The notes under the pieces were generated by a model, which saw only the letters and a program-made list of their open reading frames with translations, was not told the DNA's origin and ran no database searches. Below are positions 6,221 through 12,377 of a DNA stretch of 14,805 nucleotides, piece after piece. Made by a program: the position numbers and the translations under genes. The stretch lies in assembly GCA_947628025.1 (NCBI GenBank), contig CANQYH010000046.1, positions 1 to 14,805 of the forward strand, read 5' to 3'. Position 1 is the first letter of the stretch. Every line of letters starts with the position of its first letter. Source of the DNA: an uncultured Lachnospiraceae bacterium (GTDB lineage Bacteria; Bacillota; Clostridia; Lachnospirales; Lachnospiraceae).

Positions 6221-7235
6221 ATGGCGGATTTTGATCTTGCAACCTACGAAGACATTTATTCTGAAATAAAAGAGGCCTTGCTCACGTCGAGAAACCAGGC
6301 GTACACAGCTGTGAACTTCACGATGGTACAGGCGCACTGGCAAATTGGCCGCATCATCGTGGAATGAACAAGAAGGAAACTTGCGGTCCAGCTATGGAAA
6401 ATCCATATTACAGGAGTTGTCCAATCGTCTGACTGAAGAATTGGGGAAAGGTTTTTCTGTGCGAACGCTCCAACAGATGAAAAAGTTTTATGTGATGTTT
6501 CCAAATACGAACGCACTGCGTTCGCAATTGACGTGGACACATTATCGCCTGCTTCTGTCGGTGGAAAACGAACAGGCACGGCAGTGGTATATGAATGAGG
6601 CGGTAGCATCCGCATGGTCAAGCCGCCAGCTGGAACGACAGATCTCTACACAGTATTATGAGCGTCTTCTTGCAAGTAGAGAAAAAGAGCCGGTCAAAGC
6701 GGAAGCCAACGAATTGATGGCACCGCTGGAGGCAGAAGAGTTTATCAAAGATCCGTATGTGTTGGAATTCCTTGATCTAAAAGATTATCCGGCTTTGCGG
6801 GAATCTGATCTGGAGCAGGCGCTTATCAACAAATTGCAGAAGTTTCTGCTGGAACTTGGACGCGGGTTCTGTTTTGTAGCCAGGCAAAAGCTGATGCGAT
6901 ATGAAGATGAGGACTTTTACCTTGTATTTTATCATAGTATTCTGAAATGCCATGTACTAATCGACCTGAAAGTCGGCAAACTGACACACGGTGATATTGG
7001 ACAGATGGACAGCTACATTCGGATGTTCGATGCTCTCTATAAAAACGCAGATGACAATCCTACCATAGGCATTATCCTGTGTTCGCAGAAAAATGAAGCC
7101 ATCGTGAAATATTCTGTTTTGAATGACGCCAGGCAGATCTTCGCGTCAAGATACCGACTGGAACTTCCAACTGCTGAAGAACTGCAGCATGAAATCGAAC
7201 TCGAACGCAAACGGATTGAGGAGCAGGAGGACTGA
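6221..7235 (+). pseudogene. DUF1016/YhcG-type PDDEXK nuclease family protein, frameshifted
   Basis: Translation from ATG 6221 (AGGAGG at 6202) gives a DUF1016 N-terminus containing YTAVNFTMVQAHWQIGRIIVE, then hits TGA at 6365-6367. Removing one T (6365) continues smoothly as VEEQEGNLRSSYGKSILQEL and stays open to 7235, giving about 337 residues, the normal family length. The N-terminal helical domain (LSNRLTEELGKGFSVRTLQQ) and C-terminal nuclease domain (FCFVARQKL, CHVLIDLKVGKLTHGDIGQM) are recognisable. In the family the nuclease core reads FY-(V/I)DL-(V/L)FYH. Here FYLVFYH lacks those two residues at 6920/6921, which removes the expected catalytic Asp of the PDDEXK site. DUF1016 proteins are often encoded in type I restriction loci. 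The 296-codon downstream frame could still be translated from an internal start, but the active site appears lost. Confidence 0.85.
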
Positions 7236-7238
7236 TAG

Positions 7239-7496
7239 CTGTTTGTTACAAATACGAAAGAGAACGGTTTGGAGACCCTCATCGTGAAGTGGCTCGTAGA
7301 GCAGAACGGTTACGAGGAAAGCAAAAACACCGATTATAACAAAGAATTTGCCATTGATGAGACACGGCTTTTCCGCTTTTTACAGGACACGCAGTCTTCG
7401 CAGATGGACAAGCTGGGGGTGTTCAAATCCGATCAGAAAAAGCGCCAGTTTCTGAATCGCCTGTAGGGAGAACTTGCCAGGCGCGGCATGATCTAA
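7239..7496 (+). pseudogene. hsdR: Remnant of type I restriction enzyme R subunit (HsdR N-terminus)
   Basis: The frame beginning at 7239 reads LFVTNTKENGLETLIVKWLV, then YNKEFAIDETRLFRFLQDTQ and KLGVFKSDQKKRQFLNRL. This matches the extreme N-terminus of clostridial HsdR. The expected ATG appears as CTG, right behind an AGGAGG. A TAG (7464-7466) stands where the family usually has Gln (RLQGEL), the frame resumes as GELARRGMI and ends at TAA 7494. The remaining nuclease, helicase and C-terminal domains (roughly 900 residues) are absent. A deletion fused this stub to the region downstream of the FNT gene. No hsdM or hsdS is in the window. The locus is certainly non-functional as a restriction enzyme. 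Confidence 0.85.
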
Positions 7497-7512
7497 CCTA
7501 CGAACCAAAACA

Positions 7513-7544
7513 GCCGCCGCGTGCCAAATCATCACGCCGGCGGC
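7513..7544 (-). terminator. Probable terminator of the amidase-FNT operon
   Basis: On the minus strand GCCGCCGGCGTG and CACGCGGCGGC pair over 11 bp with one bulged base around a 9-base loop. The stem is followed by TGTTTTGG. It starts 11 bases past the FNT stop codon. The T-tract is short but the stem is strong. Confidence 0.65.
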
Positions 7545-7554
7545 CACATGCTCT

Positions 7555-8346
7555 TCAGCGGGCTTTCCCCCGCAGATAAATGAAATAATACCCTAATCCC
7601 ACGATGCCCGCGCCGCCCGCGATATTGCCCAGCGTGACCGGCAGGAGATTGTTCAGGAAGAAGCTGCCCCAGCCCAGGCCCTCCGCCGCGATCCCGTATT
7701 CGGCCGCGGTGAAAATGCCCGCGGGGACGTAGAACATGTTGGCGACGCAGTGCTCGTATCCGGCCAGCACGAAGAGGAAGACCGGCGGGTAGAGGCCGAA
7801 GATCTTCTCCGTGGCCGTGGAGCCGCCGATCGCGATCCAGACCGCGACGCAGACCAGTACATTACAGAGGACGCCGCGCAGCAGACCGTCTGTAAAAGAC
7901 AAGGACACTTTTGCCGCGGCCGTATTCACCAGGCTCTGGGCCATGGCGCCGCCGAACAGATCCGGCGTGTGGCCATAGACCACCATCGCCGCCGTCAGAA
8001 CGCTGCCCGCCAGGTTGCCCAGATAGACGAGGCACCAGGTTTTCAGAAGTTCCACGGCCGTGATGCGCCCCGCCGCCGCGGAGATCACCATCAGACAGTC
8101 GCCGGTGAACAGTTCGCTTCCGGCCAGCACAACCATCACAAGGCCTGCCGGGAACAGAAGCGCCGTAACCACTTTCGCCGTGGACGGGTCCGCCACCGTC
8201 GCGGACGCCGCCACCGTGGACGCCGCCGCAAACGCGATGAAAGCGCCGGCCAGCATCGCCAGCGCGAACAGTTTTGGGACGGGTGTCTTCGTTTTGGCTG
8301 CGCCCGTCTCTACGTAGGTTTCGGCAATCTTTGCGGGTGACAGCAT
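7555..8346 (-). CDS. FNT-family formate/nitrite-type anion channel
   Basis: The 263-residue protein is a polytopic FNT channel that moves small monovalent anions (formate, nitrite, lactate or hydrosulfide) across the cytoplasmic membrane as a pentamer. About six hydrophobic segments are visible, near residues 27-47, 60-85, 103-124, 155-175, 185-206 and 228-256. Signatures are FPAGLVMVVLAGSELFTGD near 65-83 (broken helix), CNVLVCVAVWIA at 161-172, and the central-histidine segment GYEHCVANMF with His199. The sequence does not settle the substrate, so focA, nirC or the hydrosulfide type cannot be distinguished. The ATG at 8346 has an AGGAGG at 8354-8359 that almost touches the stop of the upstream amidase gene (gap 14 bp), implying co-transcription and translational coupling. 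Confidence 0.93.
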   Translation of the reverse strand: MLSPAKIAETYVETGAAKTKTPVPKLFALAMLAGAFIAFAAASTVAASATVADPSTAKVVTALLFPAGLVMVVLAGSELFTGDCLMVISAAAGRITAVELLKTWCLVYLGNLAGSVLTAAMVVYGHTPDLFGGAMAQSLVNTAAAKVSLSFTDGLLRGVLCNVLVCVAVWIAIGGSTATEKIFGLYPPVFLFVLAGYEHCVANMFYVPAGIFTAAEYGIAAEGLGWGSFFLNNLLPVTLGNIAGGAGIVGLGYYFIYLRGKAR

Positions 8347-8360
8347 ACAAGATCCTCCTC

Positions 8361-9767
8361 TCAGTCGTTCCAGCCGAAGATCCGGATCAGTTCGCGCCCG
8401 CGCTGGGGGTAAGCGCTGACCGGAAAATCTTTCACATCCAGCGTATTGGAGCAGATCAGATAATCCACGACCTGTCCGTTTTCATCCTTTATCACTTCGG
8501 TAATGATCACGATATGGTTCCAGTCGCTGGGAGTGCCCATCACGATCAGGTCGCCCGGCCGGCCGCTCCAGAAATCCGCGCCGGTCCCTGCGCACAGGCC
8601 GTATCCCTGATTGTCCCTGGCGTAGGCGTAAAAATAATCCACATTGATCCAGGACAGGGAACAGCCCCTATCCTCTGACGTTTCGTCCACCGCCGCTCCG
8701 AACCATTTCCAGGTCTTTTCACCCTGCGTGTCCATCGGGATACCGCCGGCTGAAAGACATTGCGAAACAAAATTCTGGCAATTTCCGCCCTGTTCGCCGT
8801 AGTCCGCCCAGTCTTCACTGCGCTGTCCCACGAACTGGCGGGCATAGGCGACGGCCGCTTCCCTGTCATAGGGATGATCCGCCGCCGGATCCTCTGCCGC
8901 CGGCGTCCCGGTCTCCCGCCCCGGCATTCCCTCTTCGATCTGCTTTAACAGAGTCTCTTTTCTCTCCTCGAACACCCGCTCGGGATCCTCGATCTGTTCC
9001 AGATCCGTCCCGTCATAGCCTTTCAGCATACTCCAGAACGCGCCGTCCCACTGCATATGTTCCCGGATCCGCCATTCCCCGTTTTCCTGAGTCAGCACAA
9101 AATCATGACGCACGGACGGGACCCGGGATTCCGTTTCCGGGCACTGGGCGAAGTGGAGGTAACTGCGCTCCCCCAGCTTTACGTCGAAACTGCCGTCCTC
9201 CGCCTCGGACCATTCCAGGATCCAGAGCACATAATAACAATCTTCCAGATGCAGATCCGTCTCCTGCACAGCCCGCAGGCCAATCTGGTATTCCCAGGCC
9301 TTTTCATGAAAAGCCAGCTGCCCGGACGCGGAATCCGCGAACAGATCCGAGATATCTCTCATCTCCAGCGCCGAGACCGCCGCATAATACCGGTCCATGT
9401 AGGCGTAGATCAGTTCTTCCTGTTCTTCTGTCAGGACCTCCGATGCCTCGTCCACAAAAGCGCCGGCCGGCCGGACCATCTCCGGCTGCGTCTCCGGAGC
9501 CCGCAACTCTTCCTGGCCGCTCAAAGCGCCGGTTTCCGTCTCTCTGGCAGCGGGCCGTTCCGCCTCTTTCGTCTCCGCTTCGGTCTTCGGCATCTCCAGC
9601 ACGCCGAAATCCGATCCGGCCGGGAGCTTCGACGCGGCCGCTTCCTTTACCGTCTCTTTCACTTCCGTAACTGCCCTCCTGCCGCATCCCGCGCCGACCG
9701 CCAGCGGAAGCAGACAACCGCCCAGAACCAGGCGCCGCGCCCATTTTGTCAACGCGCGTTTCTCCAT
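8361..9767 (-). CDS. Exported Amidase_6-domain protein, probable lipoprotein
   Basis: The 468-residue protein has a basic start (MEKRALTKWARR), a hydrophobic core (LVLGGCLLPLAVGAGC) ending in a lipobox-like VGAGC, a long Glu/Ala/Pro-rich linker to about residue 105, a middle alpha/beta domain possibly of the NTF2-like type (ending HMQWDGAFW), and a C-terminal Amidase_6 (PF12671-like) domain. That domain shows YDREAAVAYARQFVG, GGNCQNFVSQCLSAGG with candidate nucleophile Cys330, SLSWINVDYF, FWSGRPGDLIVMG, NHIVII with His418, and SNTLDV. Members are putative cell-surface cysteine amidases or peptidases; the substrate is unknown. The start at 9767 is preferred over an in-frame GTG at 9776 because AGGTGAG sits just before this ATG. 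It is a tandem paralog of the next upstream gene and both end in LIRIFGWND. Confidence 0.88.
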   Translation of the reverse strand: MEKRALTKWARRLVLGGCLLPLAVGAGCGRRAVTEVKETVKEAAASKLPAGSDFGVLEMPKTEAETKEAERPAARETETGALSGQEELRAPETQPEMVRPAGAFVDEASEVLTEEQEELIYAYMDRYYAAVSALEMRDISDLFADSASGQLAFHEKAWEYQIGLRAVQETDLHLEDCYYVLWILEWSEAEDGSFDVKLGERSYLHFAQCPETESRVPSVRHDFVLTQENGEWRIREHMQWDGAFWSMLKGYDGTDLEQIEDPERVFEERKETLLKQIEEGMPGRETGTPAAEDPAADHPYDREAAVAYARQFVGQRSEDWADYGEQGGNCQNFVSQCLSAGGIPMDTQGEKTWKWFGAAVDETSEDRGCSLSWINVDYFYAYARDNQGYGLCAGTGADFWSGRPGDLIVMGTPSDWNHIVIITEVIKDENGQVVDYLICSNTLDVKDFPVSAYPQRGRELIRIFGWND

Positions 9768-9793
9768 GCTTCTCACCTGTCCGTTCCCAGTTG

Positions 9794-9820
9794 TCCGTCC
9801 GGTGAAACGCGCCGGACGGA
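9794..9820. repeat. Perfect 9-bp intercistronic hairpin
   Basis: TCCGTCCGG (9794-9802) and CCGGACGGA (9812-9820) enclose a 9-base loop in the 95-bp space between the two amidase genes. The stem is G+C-rich and strong, but no T-run follows on either strand. An mRNA-processing, stability or partial-attenuation element is more likely than a full terminator. Confidence 0.6.
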
Positions 9821-9862
9821 ATCTGTGATCTTCTGTCAGACTTTATTCCGCCGTTCCGCGTT

Positions 9863-11344
9863 TCAGTCGTTCCATCCGAAGATCCGGATCAATCGGCCGC
9901 CGACCTGCGGATAGGCGCTGAGCGGGAAATCTTTCACATCCAGCGTATTGGAACAAAGCAGATAGTCGATCGTCCGCCCGTTTTTATCTTTGATCACTTC
10001 AGAGATCAACACAGTATGGTCCCAGTCCTGGGGCGTCCCCATCACGATAGCGTCGCCCGGCTGACCGCTCCAGAAATCCGCGGCGATCTCCGCGGACATA
10101 CCGTATCCCCGGTTATCCCTGGCGTAAGCGAAAAAATAATCCACGTTGATCCAGGAAAGCGAACAGCCCCATGCGCTTGAGGTCCCGTTGACCCCGTCGC
10201 TGTACCATTTCCATTTTTGATCCCCCGACGTGTCCATCGGGATACCGCCCGCGAAAATGCACTGGGAGGCAAAATTCTGGCAGTTGCCGCCCCCATCGCT
10301 GTAATCGGCCCAGGCGGCGTTCCTCACGCCGATATACTGGCGCGCATAGGCGACGGCCGCCTCCCGGTCATAGGGATGTCCGACCGCCGGCGTCTGAGAC
10401 GCGGCTCCCTCCGTCCTCGCAGGCAGGCTGCTCCTGCGCTGGTTCAGGAGCGTATTCTTCTTATTCTCAAATACGGTCTCCACATTCTTCATCTGGTTCA
10501 GGTCTTTGCCGTCATACTCTTTCAGCATCGTCCAGAAACATCCGTCCCACTGCATATGTTTCACGATCTGCCATCTCCCGTTCTGCTGCGCCAACGTGAA
10601 ATTATGATCGAGCTTGGGAAATTCGGAATCAATATCGGGACTCTGGGCGTAACGGCAGATACTCCGCTCCCGTATCGTGGTCGCCACGCTCCCGTCTGTG
10701 TTCACAGAAACGTTCAATATCGTCAATTCGCAGCAATAACTGTTTATATGCAGATCCGACTCCTGCATCGTGCGGACGCCGATCTCGTATTCGATCGCCT
10801 TTTCATTGAAGACCCTCTGTCCATTCGCCGACGCCGCGAACAGATCGGAGAAATCTCTCATCTCCAGACCGCCCATCGCCTCGTAATACCGTTCCAGATA
10901 GGCAATAACCGGCGCTTTCTGTTCATCGGAAAGACCGCTCGCCGTATCGCCCACAAAAACGATGCGGCTCGGCTGGATCTCTACAAGCCCGTTTTCCGTG
11001 ATCTGCATCATCGGCAGCTCTGTCGTCCCGGAATTCGGGCCGCTTGCAGCAAACGTTTCCCTGCTTTCCTCCGGAAACTCTTCCGGCGCGGCAAAGATTC
11101 CCTGCGTCTCATCCGCCTCCTCCCCGGGCGTTACCGTCTCAGGGCCAGCCGCCGGCGCGACCGGCGGACCGGCGATCGTTTCCTGTACGGCGTCCGCCGC
11201 CTGTTCCGTCCCGGTCACGACCTCCTCCAGATCGGCGATCGTCTCCTGCGTCTCGGCGACCGCTACGCTCGCCCTGACAGCGCCAACGCTTACCAGGCAC
11301 ACAATCAAAATCCACGCGTATTTTCTTCCAAATTGCTTCCTCAT
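9863..11344 (-). CDS. Secreted Amidase_6-domain protein, first gene of the operon
   Basis: The 493-residue paralog of the following gene opens with a Sec signal peptide (MRKQFGRKYAWILIVCLVSV, likely cut after AVA near residue 30) and has no lipobox. An acidic, Thr/Ala/Pro-rich linker runs to about residue 125. Next come the conserved middle domain (LEMRDFSDLFAASANGQ ... KHMQWDGCFW) and the Amidase_6 domain. That domain has HPYDREAAVAYARQYIG, GGNCQNFASQCIFAGG with Cys355, SLSWINVDYFFAYARDN, FWSGQPGDAIVMG and DHTVLI with His443. The start at 11344 is chosen because AGGTGG lies a few bases upstream. A longer frame back to 11446 would begin upstream of the -10 box and is excluded. It lies 95 bp before its paralog with a hairpin between. 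Catalytic Cys and His are kept in both, so both are probably active. Confidence 0.88.
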   Translation of the reverse strand: MRKQFGRKYAWILIVCLVSVGAVRASVAVAETQETIADLEEVVTGTEQAADAVQETIAGPPVAPAAGPETVTPGEEADETQGIFAAPEEFPEESRETFAASGPNSGTTELPMMQITENGLVEIQPSRIVFVGDTASGLSDEQKAPVIAYLERYYEAMGGLEMRDFSDLFAASANGQRVFNEKAIEYEIGVRTMQESDLHINSYCCELTILNVSVNTDGSVATTIRERSICRYAQSPDIDSEFPKLDHNFTLAQQNGRWQIVKHMQWDGCFWTMLKEYDGKDLNQMKNVETVFENKKNTLLNQRRSSLPARTEGAASQTPAVGHPYDREAAVAYARQYIGVRNAAWADYSDGGGNCQNFASQCIFAGGIPMDTSGDQKWKWYSDGVNGTSSAWGCSLSWINVDYFFAYARDNRGYGMSAEIAADFWSGQPGDAIVMGTPQDWDHTVLISEVIKDKNGRTIDYLLCSNTLDVKDFPLSAYPQVGGRLIRIFGWND

Positions 11345-11437
11345 CTCTACCACCTGCACGCTCCAGAGTTCCGGCGGGCAGACGCATCCCAAGCGTACGC
11401 ACAACAAAAGCAGCCGCTCCGCCGCCGAACTGTACCT

Positions 11438-11466
11438 ATTATACACGAAATATATTCATTTGTCAT
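11438..11466 (-). promoter_or_regulatory. Promoter of the amidase-FNT operon
   Basis: On the minus strand ATGACA (11461-11466) is followed after 17 bp by TATAAT (11438-11443). Only one base differs from consensus. Transcription would start near 11431, about 87 bases before the first amidase start codon. Confidence 0.8.
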
Positions 11467-11473
11467 GTATAAT
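11438..11473. promoter_or_regulatory. Dyad ATTATAC-N22-GTATAAT between divergent genes
   Basis: Perfect 7-bp arms (11438-11444 and 11467-11473) place a GTATAAT on each strand, facing outwards. The minus copy is the amidase -10. The plus copy could be a -10 for the HTH gene, though its -35 is poor. It may be an operator straddling the amidase promoter. A weaker plus-strand TATACT lies at 11555-11560. Confidence 0.4.
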
Positions 11474-11641
11474 CGTATTAAATCGAAAAATGTCGAATAT
11501 GTAAAAAATGACCGATTCGCTGTTTATGGTAAAGACTTTTCAGGGAAAATCGTTTATACTGGATCGTACCGGCGCACAGAAAACCTGCCGGCGGCCGCCG
11601 GAAAACGGCCGGCAAAAACGCAAACGGAGGAAACGATCCGG

Positions 11642-12154
11642 ATGGATATGCAGAAGATCGGAACATTTCTGAAAGAACTGCGCATACAGAACCATATGAC
11701 GCAGGAGCAGCTGGGAGAAAAGATCGGCGTGACCAATAAAACCGTATCCCGCTGGGAATGTGGGACCTACCTGCCGCCTGCAGAGATGCTGAAAGCGCTG
11801 AGCGAACTGTACGGACTCACGATCAACGAGATCCTCTGCGGGGAGCGGCTGAACGAAGACCAGTTTAAAAAGCGGGCGGAGGAAAATATCACGGCCGCAT
11901 TAAAAGCCAGTACATTTACTTTAAAGGAACGGATCCGTTTCTATAAAAAGAAATGGCTGCGGGACCACATTTCCACACTGATCCTCTGTACGGTCGCCTG
12001 GACCGTCCTCGTCGTATCGCTGAAGCTGCAGGGAGCGGAGACATACCTGACCGGCACAGTCGGAGGGCTCCTGGCAGTCGTATTCTACTTATGCCTGTAT
12101 CATCAGATGATGAAATACGTAGAATCCAGGGCCTTTGACGGCAGCGGACAATAG
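11642..12154 (+). CDS. XRE-family HTH regulator with two C-terminal membrane helices
   Basis: The 170-residue protein carries a Cro/CI-type HTH at about residues 6-60 (IGTFLKELRIQNHMTQEQLG, VTNKTVSRWECGTYLPP, LSELYGLTINEILCGE). A basic helical linker follows (FKKRAEENITAALK, RFYKKKW). Two hydrophobic segments near 110-128 and 134-154 would anchor it in the membrane with the HTH in the cytoplasm. Such XRE-2TM proteins are frequent in Firmicutes and often lie beside envelope or transport genes. Here it is divergent from the amidase-FNT operon and is the natural candidate to control it. The ATG at 11642 follows GGAGG at 11626-11630; a second ATG two codons on is possible. Upstream sequence in the same frame is antisense to the amidase gene and not part of the protein. 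Confidence 0.88.
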   Translation: MDMQKIGTFLKELRIQNHMTQEQLGEKIGVTNKTVSRWECGTYLPPAEMLKALSELYGLTINEILCGERLNEDQFKKRAEENITAALKASTFTLKERIRFYKKKWLRDHISTLILCTVAWTVLVVSLKLQGAETYLTGTVGGLLAVVFYLCLYHQMMKYVESRAFDGSGQ

Positions 12155-12205
12155 ATCCCCGCCTGTCCGGCCGCCCCCGCCATGTCCCGCGCGGAACCGG
12201 AAATC

Positions 12206-12234
12206 TTGACAGGCTCCGTCAAACATGTTATTTT
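12206..12234 (+). promoter_or_regulatory. Promoter of the sulfatase-family gene, with overlapping dyad
   Basis: TTGACA (12206-12211), 17 bp and TATTTT (12229-12234) with an upstream TGT give a -35 plus extended -10. The start would be near 12241, leaving a leader of about 137 bases. TTGAC-N7-GTCAA (12206-12222) forms a dyad over the -35 and could be an operator. The leader also contains a small stem GGCGG-ACT-CCGCC at 12328-12340. Confidence 0.6.
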
Positions 12235-12377
12235 TTATAGTATCAGCGGTTCCATCATACAAAAGAACGTTTCGATCGCAACTGCCGCCCGGCGGCGGAT
12301 ACGGTTTCCATATGACGGCGTTTTTCCGGCGGACTCCGCCCCGCTGTAAAGTACATGGATTGGAGAAATATGTTTCG

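Noticed and set aside
6340..6380. Programmed frameshift in the DUF1016 gene
   Set aside because: No slippery heptamer or downstream pseudoknot is visible at the break, and the nuclease core carries a second lesion. Ordinary inactivation or a sequence error is simpler.
11345..11446. Longer start for the first amidase
   Set aside because: The start at 11446 lies within the promoter, upstream of the -10. The signal peptide and AGGTGG fit the start at 11344.
10217..11641. Long plus-strand frame upstream of the XRE protein
   Set aside because: It is antisense to the amidase gene and its translation lacks any domain. The HTH protein has its own ribosome site and starts at 11642.
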